A stretch of 64,000 bases of DNA from positions 3,968,001 to 4,032,000 of the forward strand of contig NZ_CP078079.1 of the NCBI RefSeq assembly GCF_020809045.1. Reading direction: 5' to 3'. The translations under genes and the position numbers were made by a program. The DNA is from Pseudarthrobacter sp. L1SW. Lineage in GTDB: Bacteria; Actinomycetota; Actinomycetes; Actinomycetales; Micrococcaceae. The notes below the pieces were generated by a model. It was not told where the DNA came from and did no database searches. It was given only the letters and a program-made list of their open reading frames with translations. Shown in pieces: positions 53,606 to 62,616 of this stretch (the first letter of the stretch is position 1; every line of letters begins with the position of its first letter).

Positions 53606-54691
53606 CTACGGCCGGCCGGTCTCCAGTACCGACCCCAGGTCGAAGCTGACCGGCTCCTCCAGCTGGGCGTAGGTGCATGATTCCGGGTCCCGGTCCGGCC
53701 GCCAGCGGTTGAACTGGGCAGTGTGGCGGAACCTGTCGCCTTCCATGTGGTCGTAGCGGACCTCCACCACGAGCTCCGGGCGCAGCGGCACGAAGGACAG
53801 GTCCTTGCCGGCGCTCCACCTGCTGCCTTCGGCGTTCCGGGGAGTCCGTTCGCCCTCTTCCTGCTTCGCCCACGCCCACGGGTGGTCGTCAAAATCGGTC
53901 ACCAGCGGCTGGAGCTGCTCGAACAGTTCCTGCCGCCGCTTCATCGGGAAGGCGCCGATCACGCCCACGCTGGCCAGGCCGCCGTCGTCCTTGTACAGGC
54001 CCAGCAGCAGCGAACCGATGGCGTCCGGCCCGCTCTTGTGCAGCCGGTAGCCGGCCACCACGCAGTCCGCCGTGCGTTCGTGCTTCGTCTTGAACATCAC
54101 CCGCTTGTCCGGCTCATACCTGCCGTCCAGCCGCTTGGCCACCACGCCGTCCAGCCCTGCCCCCTCGAACTGCCGGAACCACTGCTCCGCCGTGTCCTTG
54201 TCCGTGGTGGCGGCCGTGAGGTGGACAGGGGCCTTGCTGGCGGCGAGGGCCTTCTCAAGGGCCGCCCGCCGTTCCGTGAAGGGCCGGCCGGTGTAGTCGT
54301 CATCGTCCATGGCCAGCAGGTCGAAGGCCACGAACGAGGCCGGCGTCTGCGCCGCGAGCAGCTTCACCCGGCTGGCCGCAGGGTGGATGCGCTGCTGCAG
54401 GGCGTCGAAATCCAGCCGGTCGCCGGAGGAACCGATCAGGATGATCTCTCCGTCCACCACGCAGCGCGGCGGAAGGTTCTCCTTCAGCGCCTCAACAAGC
54501 TCGGGAAAGTACCGGGTCATGGGCTTCTCGTTGCGGCTGCCGATCTCCAGCTCGTCGCCGTCACGGAAGATGATGGACCGGAACCCGTCCCACTTCGGTT
54601 CGTAACTCAGCTCCCCCTCGGGGATGCCGCTGACGGCCTTGGCGAGCATGGGCGGGACAGGCGGCATCACGGGAAGTTCCATGTGCCCCAT
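53606..54691 (-). CDS. ligC: ATP-dependent DNA ligase (LigC type)
   Basis: 361 residues: adenylation lysine Lys33 in YEPKWDGFR, VVDGEIILIG, LDGVVAKRLDGRYEPDKR (motif IV) and VMFKTKHERTADCVV (motif V), then an OB-fold domain. It seals nicks and may join ends with Ku and the stand-alone polymerase at 6817. An internal ATG at 54682 is a possible start. Confidence 0.9.
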   Translation of the reverse strand: MGHMELPVMPPVPPMLAKAVSGIPEGELSYEPKWDGFRSIIFRDGDELEIGSRNEKPMTRYFPELVEALKENLPPRCVVDGEIILIGSSGDRLDFDALQQRIHPAASRVKLLAAQTPASFVAFDLLAMDDDDYTGRPFTERRAALEKALAASKAPVHLTAATTDKDTAEQWFRQFEGAGLDGVVAKRLDGRYEPDKRVMFKTKHERTADCVVAGYRLHKSGPDAIGSLLLGLYKDDGGLASVGVIGAFPMKRRQELFEQLQPLVTDFDDHPWAWAKQEEGERTPRNAEGSRWSAGKDLSFVPLRPELVVEVRYDHMEGDRFRHTAQFNRWRPDRDPESCTYAQLEEPVSFDLGSVLETGRP

Positions 54692-54727
54692 CTTGCCGGG
54701 CGCCGGCCGCTCACGGAAGACCGCCGC

Positions 54728-55651
54728 TTACCCGGCCAGCAGCCAAACAGTGAGGATCAGCACCGGAGCCGCGGCCGCCGTCGAGAGCAGGATGGTCTCC
54801 CTCGCCACCGCAACACCGCGCCCGTATTTCCCCGCGAACAGGAACACGTTCTGCGCCGAAGGCAGCGCCGCCATCAGCACCACACCCAGCAGCATGTGCT
54901 GTTCGAGGTTGAACACAAAGCGGCCGACGACGTAGGCCACCATGGGCATCACCGCGGACTTCAGCGCGGTGGCAGTAAGGATTTCCGCCGTGTGGCCACC
55001 GCTTTGGAGCATCCGGGTCCCGTGCAGGGACATGCCGAAGGCCAGCAGCACCACCGGTACCGCGGCGCCGCCCAGGAGCGCCAGCGGCGCCATGACGGGT
55101 TCGGGAAGTTCAACGTTGAACGCGGCGAGGACCACGCCCAGCAGGGACGCGATGATCATGGGGTTCCGGAAGGGCTGGGTGAGCAGCAGGCGCGGCGAAA
55201 CCCGGCCGGCCGCGGAAAGGTCCAGCAGGGTGAGGACCAGCGGGGCGAACAGGAGCAGCTGGACCAGCAGCACCGGCGCCACGGGGGTCGCGTCGCCCAG
55301 CGCGTACAGCGTCATGGGAATGCCGATGTTGTTCGCATTGACGTAGGAACTGGCCATCGCCCCCACCGCGGTCTCCGCCAGCGGCCGCCGGAACCACACC
55401 CGGCTGGCCAGCACGTACAGCAGGGCGGTGGCGGCGGCCGTGATCATTGCCAGCGGTACGTAGGCAGAAAACACCACGGTGAGGTCTGACTCCAGCACCA
55501 CGGTGAACAGCAGGACGGGGTTGGTGATGAAGAACGCGGTTCGCGTCAGTGCCGAAACGGTGGGCTCGCCTCCCAGCCCGCACCGCGCGGCGATGTATCC
55601 CACCGCAATGACGACGCCGATCACCGCCAGCCCGACCAGCACACCGCCCAC
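54728..55651 (-). CDS. AEC family transporter (auxin efflux carrier type)
   Basis: 307 residues with about ten helices; SYVNANNIGIPMTLYALGD carries the N-N-x-G-I-P motif of the family and AFGMSLHG another conserved part. Substrates are often organic acids. The start is uncertain: the GTG at 55651 follows AAGGAAG and gives a normal first helix, whereas the longer frame adds an atypical 48 residues. Confidence 0.82.
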   Translation of the reverse strand: MGGVLVGLAVIGVVIAVGYIAARCGLGGEPTVSALTRTAFFITNPVLLFTVVLESDLTVVFSAYVPLAMITAAATALLYVLASRVWFRRPLAETAVGAMASSYVNANNIGIPMTLYALGDATPVAPVLLVQLLLFAPLVLTLLDLSAAGRVSPRLLLTQPFRNPMIIASLLGVVLAAFNVELPEPVMAPLALLGGAAVPVVLLAFGMSLHGTRMLQSGGHTAEILTATALKSAVMPMVAYVVGRFVFNLEQHMLLGVVLMAALPSAQNVFLFAGKYGRGVAVARETILLSTAAAAPVLILTVWLLAG

Positions 55652-55824
55652 AGGGGTACTTCCTTCCGCTTCCGCCGCCTGCGCCGGAGTTTCCGCATGC
55701 GCACTGCTACAAGTTACAAACTTATCTGACAAGTGGCCGGCCGCCGGACAGGCGCCTCGCCCTGCACTGCTGGACGCCGGCCGGCCCCTCGACACAACAC
55801 CTCCCCGGACGGTAGAGGTTAACG

Positions 55825-56841
55825 ATGGTTACTGTCGGCTTCCACGCCTCGCACGAACAGATCAGTCCCGGGCAGCTGCTCAAGGACGTCCAGCACGCGG
55901 AACGGGCAGGGTTCGATGCCGCCATGTGCTCTGACCACATAGAGCCCTGGTCCGCCCGGCAGGGGCATTCCGGGTTTGCCTGGTCCTGGCTGGGTGCCGC
56001 GCTGGCCACCACCTCCCTCCGGTTCGGCGTGGTGACGGCCCCGGGCCAGCGGTACCATCCGGCCATCATCGCCCACGCCTCTGCGACCCTTGCCGGCATG
56101 TTCCCGGGCCGGTTCTGGATGGCCCCCGGCAGCGGCGAGAACATGAATGAGCACGTTACCGGCGACGCGTGGCCGCCCAAGGAAACGCGGCAGCGCCGGC
56201 TGGAGGAATGCGTCGAGGTGATCCGGCGGCTCCACCGGGGCGAGGACGTCACGCACCACGGCCTGGTCACCGTGGAGCAGGCGCGGATCTGGGACGTGCC
56301 GGACTCCCCGCCGCCCCTCATCGCTCCCGCGATCAGCGTGGACACCGCCCGCCGCGCCGCCGTGTGGGCGGACGGGCTTGTCACCGTGAACCAGCCGGCC
56401 GCCAAACTCAAGGAGATGCTGGCCGCCTACCGGGACAACGGCGGCCGCGGCAAGGCCGTGCTGCAGGTCCACCTGTCCTGGGCGCCCCGCGAACAGGATG
56501 CGGCAGCGATCGCCCTGGACCAGTGGCGGACCAACACCTTCGCCCCGCCGGTCCCGTGGGACCTTCCCACTGCCGGACATTTCGACGGCGTCAGCGGGCA
56601 GGTGGGCGAGGAACAGGTCCGCTCGGCCGTCAACGTTTCGGCGAGCCTGGACCAGCACGCCGAGTGGCTGGCCGGCTACTCCGCCCTGGGCTTCGACGAG
56701 CTCTACCTGCACTTTGTGGGGCAGGAGCAGGCGCCGTTCATTGACGCGTTCGCCTCGGAGGTCCTTCCGCAGCTGCGCGGTTCGCGGCTCCAGGCACAGA
56801 CGCAGGCGCAGGCGCAGGCGCAGGCGCAGGCGCAGGCATGA
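55825..56841 (+). CDS. LLM-class flavin/F420-dependent oxidoreductase
   Basis: 338 residues of the luciferase-like TIM barrel: GFHASHEQISPGQLLKDVQHAERAGFDAAMCSDH at the start and GMFPGRFWMAPGSGENMNEH in the middle, as in the G6PDH-like F420 subgroup. Such genes often stand beside GH13 genes in actinobacteria. The last 16 residues are Gln-Ala repeats from a GCAGGC array, and the stop overlaps the GH13 ATG (ATGA). Confidence 0.85.
   Translation: MVTVGFHASHEQISPGQLLKDVQHAERAGFDAAMCSDHIEPWSARQGHSGFAWSWLGAALATTSLRFGVVTAPGQRYHPAIIAHASATLAGMFPGRFWMAPGSGENMNEHVTGDAWPPKETRQRRLEECVEVIRRLHRGEDVTHHGLVTVEQARIWDVPDSPPPLIAPAISVDTARRAAVWADGLVTVNQPAAKLKEMLAAYRDNGGRGKAVLQVHLSWAPREQDAAAIALDQWRTNTFAPPVPWDLPTAGHFDGVSGQVGEEQVRSAVNVSASLDQHAEWLAGYSALGFDELYLHFVGQEQAPFIDAFASEVLPQLRGSRLQAQTQAQAQAQAQAQA
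56802..56837. repeat. Six GCAGGC units at end of LLM gene
   Basis: Six exact 6-bp units, preceded by degenerate copies from 56791, code for the Gln-Ala tail and run up to the GH13 start codon. Unit gain or loss keeps both frames. Confidence 0.9.
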
Positions 56842-58532
56842 GGATCGCCGAGACCTCGGACCTCTGGTGGAAGAACGCGGTGGTCTACTGCCTGGACGTC
56901 GAGACGTTCTTTGACGACGACGGCGATGGCACCGGTGATTTCGCGGGCCTCACCCAGCGCGTGGACTACCTCGCGGCACTGGGCGTGACCTGCATCTGGT
57001 TGATGCCGTTCTACCCCTCGCCGGACCGGGACGACGGCTACGACGTCACGGATTTCTTCACCGTGGACCCGCGGCTGGGCACCCTGGGGGACCTGGTCGA
57101 GTTCATGAGGGCCGCCAAGGACCGCGGCATGCGGGTCATCGCCGACTTCGTGGTGAACCACACCTCGGACCAGCACCCGTGGTTCGTGGAGGCCCGGAAG
57201 TCCACGGACAACCGGTACAGGGACTACTACGTCTGGCGGAGCGACACTCCCCCGGACACGTCCTCCGAGGTGGTGTTCCCCGGCGAAGAGAACTCTCTCT
57301 GGACCAAGGATGATGCCACCGGCGAGTGGTACCTGCACATGTTCGCCAAGCACCAGCCGGACCTGAACGTGACCAACGCGTCCGTGCGGAATGAAATCGC
57401 CAAGGCCATGGGCTTGTGGCTGGAGCTGGGCCTGGACGGGTTCCGCCTGGACGCGGTGCCCTTCTTCCTGGAAACCCGGGGCCAGCCCAAGGACGAGGCC
57501 GCCAACCTGGATCCGCACGAATACCTGGCGGCACTGCGAAGTTTCGTGAGCCGCCGCAACGGGAGCGCGGTCCTGCTGGGCGAGGTGAACCTTCCCTACA
57601 AGGAGCAGGTGGAGTACTTCGGCGGGCACGAGGGCAATGAGCTCAACATGCAGTTCGACTTCATGTCCATGCAGCACATCTACCTTTCGCTGGCCCGGCA
57701 GGACGCCCGCCCCCTGGCCGAGACCCTGAAGAGCCGGCCGCCGCTGCATCCCGATAACCAGTGGGCCATGTTCGTGCGCAACCATGACGAACTGACCCTG
57801 GACAAGCTCAGCGACGGCGAGCGCGGGGAAGTCTTTGCGGCGTTCGGGCCCGAGAAGAACATGCAGATCTACGGACGGGGGCTGCGCCGGCGCCTTCCCC
57901 CGATGCTTGGCGGCGACCAGGAACGCATCAGGATGGTGTACTCTCTGATGTTCTCCCTGCCCGGCACTCCGGTGCTGTTCTACGGAGAGGAGATCGGGAT
58001 GGGTGAGGACCTGCGGCAGAAGAGCCGCGCCGCCGTTCGCACCCCGATGCAGTGGAATGCCGAAAAGAACGGTGGGTTTTCCGCCGCCAACGTATCCCAG
58101 CTGGTGGCGCCCGTAGTCCGGGGTGACTATGGCCCGGAGAACGTAAATGCCGCCAAGGCCAAGCGGGACCCGGGTTCGCTGTTCAATTTCATGGTTACGT
58201 TGATCCGCCGCTACCGCGAGTCGGCGGAGCTGGGCTGGGGCAGGTTCGCCATCATCGACCAGCCGGAACCGGCCGTCTTCGCCCATACGCTCAGCTCCGA
58301 CGGCGGCACGCTGGTGCTGCTGCACAATTTCGGGGAAGAGCCCGTGAAGGTCAGCGGCTCCGTGGGCGCCGAGGATGGGCCGCGGAATGCTTTCAGGGAC
58401 GCTGTCCTGCTGGACCTGTTCGACGGCGACAACTCACCGCTGGATCCCGACGGCGGCTTCACGGTTGAGCTGGGACGCTACGGCTACCGCTGGTTCCGCC
58501 TCCACCGCAAGGGCGACCGGCTGGCACCTTGA
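56838..58532 (+). CDS. GH13 alpha-glucanotransferase/trehalose synthase-like enzyme
   Basis: 564 residues: DGYDVTDFF, VVNHTSDQHPWF, nucleophile Asp205 in GFRLDAV, acid Glu249 in LLGEVNLP and NHDELT with Asp317, so the active site is whole. Text fits GH13 subfamily 16 (TreS) rather than a secreted amylase, and no signal peptide is seen. No maltokinase domain is attached. Expected to turn over maltose or trehalose in the cytoplasm, coupled with the LLM oxidoreductase. Confidence 0.85.
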   Translation: MRIAETSDLWWKNAVVYCLDVETFFDDDGDGTGDFAGLTQRVDYLAALGVTCIWLMPFYPSPDRDDGYDVTDFFTVDPRLGTLGDLVEFMRAAKDRGMRVIADFVVNHTSDQHPWFVEARKSTDNRYRDYYVWRSDTPPDTSSEVVFPGEENSLWTKDDATGEWYLHMFAKHQPDLNVTNASVRNEIAKAMGLWLELGLDGFRLDAVPFFLETRGQPKDEAANLDPHEYLAALRSFVSRRNGSAVLLGEVNLPYKEQVEYFGGHEGNELNMQFDFMSMQHIYLSLARQDARPLAETLKSRPPLHPDNQWAMFVRNHDELTLDKLSDGERGEVFAAFGPEKNMQIYGRGLRRRLPPMLGGDQERIRMVYSLMFSLPGTPVLFYGEEIGMGEDLRQKSRAAVRTPMQWNAEKNGGFSAANVSQLVAPVVRGDYGPENVNAAKAKRDPGSLFNFMVTLIRRYRESAELGWGRFAIIDQPEPAVFAHTLSSDGGTLVLLHNFGEEPVKVSGSVGAEDGPRNAFRDAVLLDLFDGDNSPLDPDGGFTVELGRYGYRWFRLHRKGDRLAP

Positions 58533-58542
58533 GCGGCTGGGT

Positions 58543-58959
58543 TTACCCGGTTGCTTCTCCCAAGTCCGCCAGGGCCTTCCGGAGGCGGGCACCGGCGTCG
58601 TCGGCTACTTCCTTGACCGCCGGGGCGCCGCTGAGCTGGACCATGGTTTGGGGGTCGATTGCCTCCACCGTGGTGACGTTCGCATCCTTGCTCCGGCGCA
58701 CCACCACATTGCACGGCAGCAGGGCACCGATTTCGGGTTCGGCGGCGAGGGCGCGGCTGGCCAGCGCAGGGTTGCAGGCGCCGAGGATGACGTAGTCGCC
58801 GACGGCGTCCGCAGCTTCGGCTCCAAGCTTGGCTTCGAAGGTGGAGCGGACATTGATTTCCGTGAGGATTCCGAAGCCCTGGGCTGACAGGGCCTCCCGC
58901 GCGCGGTCCAGGGCTTCGGTCCATGGAAGGGCGACGGTGGTGGTGAGGGTGTACGTCAT
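58543..58959 (-). CDS. DUF302 domain protein
   Basis: 138 residues. The N-terminal 60 residues vary; the core GAEAADAVGDYVILGACNPALASRALAAEPEIGALLPCNVVVRR is typical of DUF302, including the conserved Cys pair region. Function unknown, though the family often goes with copper or sulfur-stress regulators, and two CsoR-like palindromes lie upstream. AAGGAGAACC precedes the ATG. Confidence 0.88.
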   Translation of the reverse strand: MTYTLTTTVALPWTEALDRAREALSAQGFGILTEINVRSTFEAKLGAEAADAVGDYVILGACNPALASRALAAEPEIGALLPCNVVVRRSKDANVTTVEAIDPQTMVQLSGAPAVKEVADDAGARLRKALADLGEATG

Positions 58960-59007
58960 GGTTCTCCTTGGGTTGCCCGGATGCCGGTGGTGGACCTTTG
59001 ACCACGT

Positions 59008-59044
59008 TATACCCCTGGGGGTGTCTTGGCTACCCCATGGGGTA
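59008..59044. promoter_or_regulatory. Two CsoR-like operators upstream of DUF302
   Basis: TACCCCATGGGGTA (59031-59044) is a perfect palindrome and TATACCCCTGGGGGTGT (59008-59024) a near-perfect one; centres are 21 bp apart, two helix turns. C4/G4 dyads of this type are bound by the CsoR/FrmR/CstR family. Confidence 0.65.
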
Positions 59045-59092
59045 TTAGGTTAGCCATTCCGGGATGGTACCGGCCGCTGCCCGCGCCCGTTT

Positions 59093-60337
59093 GTGAAAAA
59101 ATCAACCATGCGCCCCATGCAGCACTCCAGCAAGCTCCAGAACGTGCGGTACGAACTCCGCGGACCCATCCTCCAGGCCGCCAAGAACATGGAGGCCGAG
59201 GGGCACCGGATCCTCAAGATGAACCTCGGGGACACCGCCCCGTTCGGTTTGGAGACGCCCGAATCCGTGGTGGTGGACATGATCCACCACCTCCGCGGGG
59301 CCCAGGGCTACAGCGACTCGAAGGGCATCTTCACCGCGCGCACCGCCATCTCCCAGTACTACCAGACCCGCGGCCTGATGCAGATCGGGGTGGAGGACGT
59401 CTTCATCGGCAACGGCGTCAGTGAGCTCATCTCGATGTGCCTGCAGGCGTTCATGGAAGACGGCGATGAAATCCTGGTCCCGGCACCGGACTACCCGCTG
59501 TGGACCGCCGCCGTCACCCTGACCGGCGGGAAGCCGGTGCACTACCTCTGCGACGAGGCAGAGCACTGGTGGCCGGACATGGCCGACGTGGAGTCAAGGA
59601 TCACCAGCCGCACCAAGGGGATCGTGATCATCAATCCCAACAACCCCACCGGCGCCGTCTACCCGCGCCACATCCTGGAGCAGTTTGCCGAGCTGGCGAG
59701 GAAGCACCACCTGGTCCTGTTCTCCGACGAGATTTACGAGAAGGTGCTGTACGGGGACGCCCAGCACATCCACACCGCTGCCGTGGCCGGAGACGTCTGC
59801 TGCCTGACCTTCAGCGGCCTGTCCAAGGCCTACCGCATGCCCGGTTACCGGGCAGGCTGGGTGGCCGTGACCGGGCCGCTCGCCGCCACCGCGGCCTACC
59901 GTGAAGGGCTGGAACTGCTCGCATCCCTCCGCCTCTGCCCCAATGTCCCTGCCCAGCACGCCATCCAGACGTGCCTCGGCGGCTACCAAAGCATCGACGC
60001 GCTGGTGCGGCCCGGCGGCAGGCTCCGTGAACAGCGGGACCTCGCCTATCGGCTCCTGACGGAGATTCCCGGTGTGACCTGCGTGCCCGCGGCCGGAGCG
60101 ATGTACCTGTTTCCGCGGCTGGACCCCGATCTCTACCCCATCACCAGCGACGAGCAGTTTGTCCTGGACCTGCTGCGGGACCAGAAAATCCTCGTCTCGC
60201 ACGGTTCAGCGTTCAACTGGCCGGCGCCGGACCACTTCCGGTTTGTGATCCTCCCCTCCGTCCTGGACATCCGGGAGGCCGTACGGAGGATCTCCACCTT
60301 CCTGGCCGCCTACCGCGCCAGCCTGGAACTGCCGTAG
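59093..60337 (+). CDS. PLP-dependent aminotransferase (AlaT-like)
   Basis: 414 residues: VRYELRGPILQAAKNMEAEGHRILKMNLGDTAPFGL is the AlaT-type start; GNGVSELISMCLQAFME, IINPNNPTGAVYP and the PLP-lysine segment TFSGLSKAYRMPGYRAGW follow. It likely makes alanine from pyruvate and glutamate. The start is the GTG at 59093 or the ATG at 59108. Confidence 0.9.
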   Translation: MKKSTMRPMQHSSKLQNVRYELRGPILQAAKNMEAEGHRILKMNLGDTAPFGLETPESVVVDMIHHLRGAQGYSDSKGIFTARTAISQYYQTRGLMQIGVEDVFIGNGVSELISMCLQAFMEDGDEILVPAPDYPLWTAAVTLTGGKPVHYLCDEAEHWWPDMADVESRITSRTKGIVIINPNNPTGAVYPRHILEQFAELARKHHLVLFSDEIYEKVLYGDAQHIHTAAVAGDVCCLTFSGLSKAYRMPGYRAGWVAVTGPLAATAAYREGLELLASLRLCPNVPAQHAIQTCLGGYQSIDALVRPGGRLREQRDLAYRLLTEIPGVTCVPAAGAMYLFPRLDPDLYPITSDEQFVLDLLRDQKILVSHGSAFNWPAPDHFRFVILPSVLDIREAVRRISTFLAAYRASLELP

Positions 60338-60467
60338 GCGAGGAAACAGCTCCGGCGCGAAAAGCTAACCCGCGCCTAACCGAGGGGAAACGCGCGCGCA
60401 ACATTGCTTGGGCACACTTGATCCTGCAGGCAAGAGCCGGCACCAGCCCCAGCCAGGAGGCCACGCC

Positions 60468-60704
60468 ATGAAGCAGAAAGCGACACCACATGTGACCAGA
60501 GTCCGCGCCTTGGACCAGCTCCACCGCGGCGATGAGATCGAAGCCCGCCTATCCGTCGGCCCCTCCTACGACGACGTGGTGATCCGCCGCGGCCGTGTCC
60601 AGGAAACGGCGCCGGGCATCGGCGTCGTATGGATCCTGGACCGGCTCACCGGCCTGCGCAAAGCCATCAATACGGACGAATGCAGTGTTTGGCGGGTGGC
60701 CTGA
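60468..60704 (+). CDS. Small conserved-looking protein, unknown function
   Basis: 78 residues behind a perfect AGGAGG. Text such as TRVRALDQLHRGDEIEARLSVGPSYDDVVIRRGRVQET suggests a small beta-barrel. No motif, signal peptide or membrane helix. I do not recognise it. Confidence 0.65.
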   Translation: MKQKATPHVTRVRALDQLHRGDEIEARLSVGPSYDDVVIRRGRVQETAPGIGVVWILDRLTGLRKAINTDECSVWRVA

Positions 60705-60788
60705 CCACATCCGGAAACCGCTGCCGCGGGCGTAGCCAGTAAGGGCTGCCCGCCGCAGCGGACACCCCCTGCCGGCTGACGTGCGGAG

Positions 60789-61088
60789 CTAACCCCCGGC
60801 CACGGACTGGATGACCAGCACTTCCTGGCCCGGGGCCACCTCCGTGTCCAGGCCCTGCAGCCGGCGCACCTCGTCTCCGCCCACGTAGACATTCACGAAG
60901 CGCCGCAGCGCGCCCGTCTCGTCGCGGAGCCGCCGCGCGAGAACCGCGAAGTCCGAAGTCACCGCATCCAGCAGCTTTCCCACCGTTACCGGCCCCTCGG
61001 CGGGCGCAGTCAGGACCGACTGCCCGCCGGCCAGCGGCTGCAGGATGCTGGGGAGCACCACCGTGATGTCCCGCGCGTTGTCAGCCAC
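60789..61088 (-). CDS. MoaD/ThiS-family ubiquitin-like sulfur carrier
   Basis: 99 residues from a GTG start: beta-grasp pattern, VTVGKLLDAVTSDFAVLARRLRDE, RFVNVYVGGDEVRRLQGLDTEV, and the C-terminal QSVAGG. The terminal Gly-Gly is where such proteins are adenylated and thiocarboxylated. It overlaps the BNR gene by 8 nt. No E1-like activating enzyme or molybdenum gene is near. Confidence 0.88.
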   Translation of the reverse strand: MADNARDITVVLPSILQPLAGGQSVLTAPAEGPVTVGKLLDAVTSDFAVLARRLRDETGALRRFVNVYVGGDEVRRLQGLDTEVAPGQEVLVIQSVAGG

Positions 61089-62184
61089 CGGCGATCACGG
61101 CTGCCCGGACACACAGCACGTCCGGGAGGTGGGACACCACTTCCTGGAACACCTCACCCTCGTCCGCGCTGGCATAGACGCTTCCGCCGCGGGTGCCGAA
61201 GTAGACCCCTGCCGGTTCCGCTGTGTCCACGGAGGCAGCATCACGCAGCACGCTGTTGTACTCACGCGTGGGCAGGCCGTCGCTGAGCCTCTTCCAGGTG
61301 CTGCCGGCGTCATCCGTGCGGTGGACTGCCAGTTCGCCGTCCGGCGGGATGCGCTCTCCGTCGGCCTTGAGCGGAACTACCCACGCCGTGCCTTCGCGGC
61401 GGGGATGGGTCAGCATCACGAACCCGAAATCGGCGGGCAGGCCCTCCGCTATGGAGTTCCAGTTCTCCGCATTGTCATCCGTGCGGTAGACGCCATGGTG
61501 GTTCTGGGCGTACAGGCGCCCGTCGACGGCGGCATCCGCCGCGATCTTGTGCACGCACTGGCCGAACTCCGGGTTGGGGTCGGGCATGAAGTAGGCGGAA
61601 ATGCCGCGGTTGCGCGGCTCCCAGGAGGTGCCGCCGTCGAGCGACCTGTACACGCCGCCCGTGCTCATGGCTACATGGACCGTCTCCCCCGCCGGATGGA
61701 CCACGATGGAGTGCGCGGCGGCGCCGCCGTACCCGGCACCCCACTCGCTGCGGTGGGGATGGTCCCAGAGCCCCCGGTTCAGTTCGAAGTGTTCACCGCC
61801 GTCCGTGGACTTCCACACAGAAATGGGTTCCGCTCCTGCCCAGACGACGCCCGGACGGGACGCTGCATCCGGGTAGATCTGCCAGATGCGCTCCAGCGCC
61901 GCGCCGGTGTCCTCCGGGAACCTGACAGCGCCCTGCTCCGGCTCGGACCAGCTGGCCCCCAGGTCATCGGAGTGCGCAATGGTGGGCCCCCAATGCTCGC
62001 TGCGGACCCCAACCATGATCCGGGTCCGGCCTTCCCGGGTATCTATCCCGATGCTGGGGATCTCACTCATCAGGAAATGCGGGCCGGTGAAGGACCATTG
62101 GCGCCGGTCCTGGCTCGTGGCAAGCCACAAGCCCTTTTTGGTCCCGATCGCCAAGACAAAACTCTCTGCGGTTGCCATGCCCAC
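61081..62184 (-). CDS. BNR-repeat beta-propeller protein ending in Gly-Gly
   Basis: 367 residues with several Asp-box/BNR repeats (SxDxGxxW type): SDDLGASWSEP, STDGGEHFELN, SLDGGTSWEPR, TDDNAENWNS, TDDAGSTWKRL, SADEGEVFQEV. No signal peptide, so cytosolic; the sialidase catalytic Arg triad is not evident. It ends VIAGG, like a ubiquitin-like protein tail. The ATG at 62184 or 62175 may be the start. Operon with the ThiS-like gene. Confidence 0.78.
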   Translation of the reverse strand: MGMATAESFVLAIGTKKGLWLATSQDRRQWSFTGPHFLMSEIPSIGIDTREGRTRIMVGVRSEHWGPTIAHSDDLGASWSEPEQGAVRFPEDTGAALERIWQIYPDAASRPGVVWAGAEPISVWKSTDGGEHFELNRGLWDHPHRSEWGAGYGGAAAHSIVVHPAGETVHVAMSTGGVYRSLDGGTSWEPRNRGISAYFMPDPNPEFGQCVHKIAADAAVDGRLYAQNHHGVYRTDDNAENWNSIAEGLPADFGFVMLTHPRREGTAWVVPLKADGERIPPDGELAVHRTDDAGSTWKRLSDGLPTREYNSVLRDAASVDTAEPAGVYFGTRGGSVYASADEGEVFQEVVSHLPDVLCVRAAVIAGG

Positions 62185-62249
62185 CATGCAACCACCGCCC
62201 ACAGCAGCCCGCAACGCTTTTCTTGCCGCCGGGCAGGCCTGCCGAGCTG

Positions 62250-62450
62250 CTAGTCCACGAACTCCGACTGGGTTTCAATGAAATCCCAGTCAGCGGCCGT
62301 GAGGACTGCCGCAGGATTCTCCGGATGCGGACCGCCGGCCTCCGCGATCCCCTGGAGCACCGGAAGGGGCAATTCCTCGGCCCGGAGGTTTTCCCGCAGC
62401 CATTCCTTGCTGGCCAGGTCCAGGTCCAGCCACCACATGAAGATTTCCAT
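62250..62450 (-). CDS. Small acidic protein heading the BNR/ThiS-like operon
   Basis: 66 residues, acidic and Trp-rich at the start (MEIFMWWLDLDLASKEWLRE), then LPLPVLQGIAEAGGPHPENPAAVLTAADWDFI. AAAGGAG lies 11 nt before the ATG. I do not recognise it. It is 65 nt before the BNR gene on the same strand. Confidence 0.6.
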   Translation of the reverse strand: MEIFMWWLDLDLASKEWLRENLRAEELPLPVLQGIAEAGGPHPENPAAVLTAADWDFIETQSEFVD

Positions 62451-62601
62451 GGCTCTACGCTCCTTTACGTGTGCTTCAACGTTAGGCCCGGCCGCATCCG
62501 CGGACAAGATACTCCCCCGGCAGGCAGGTAGCCAAGACAGGTAGTCCCTCGCTGATGCGGGTACCCGCAAGTAACCATGTCGGCGGAGGGCGGCAAAAGA
62601 C

Positions 62602-62616
62602 GAGTACCCCCTACTC
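62602..62616. promoter_or_regulatory. GAGTA-N5-TACTC dyad upstream of the Gly-Asn protein gene
   Basis: A short perfect dyad with a C5 centre, 132 bp before the ATG. A response-regulator site is possible. The rest of 62451-62748 holds the two divergent leaders and no other signal I can name. Confidence 0.35.
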
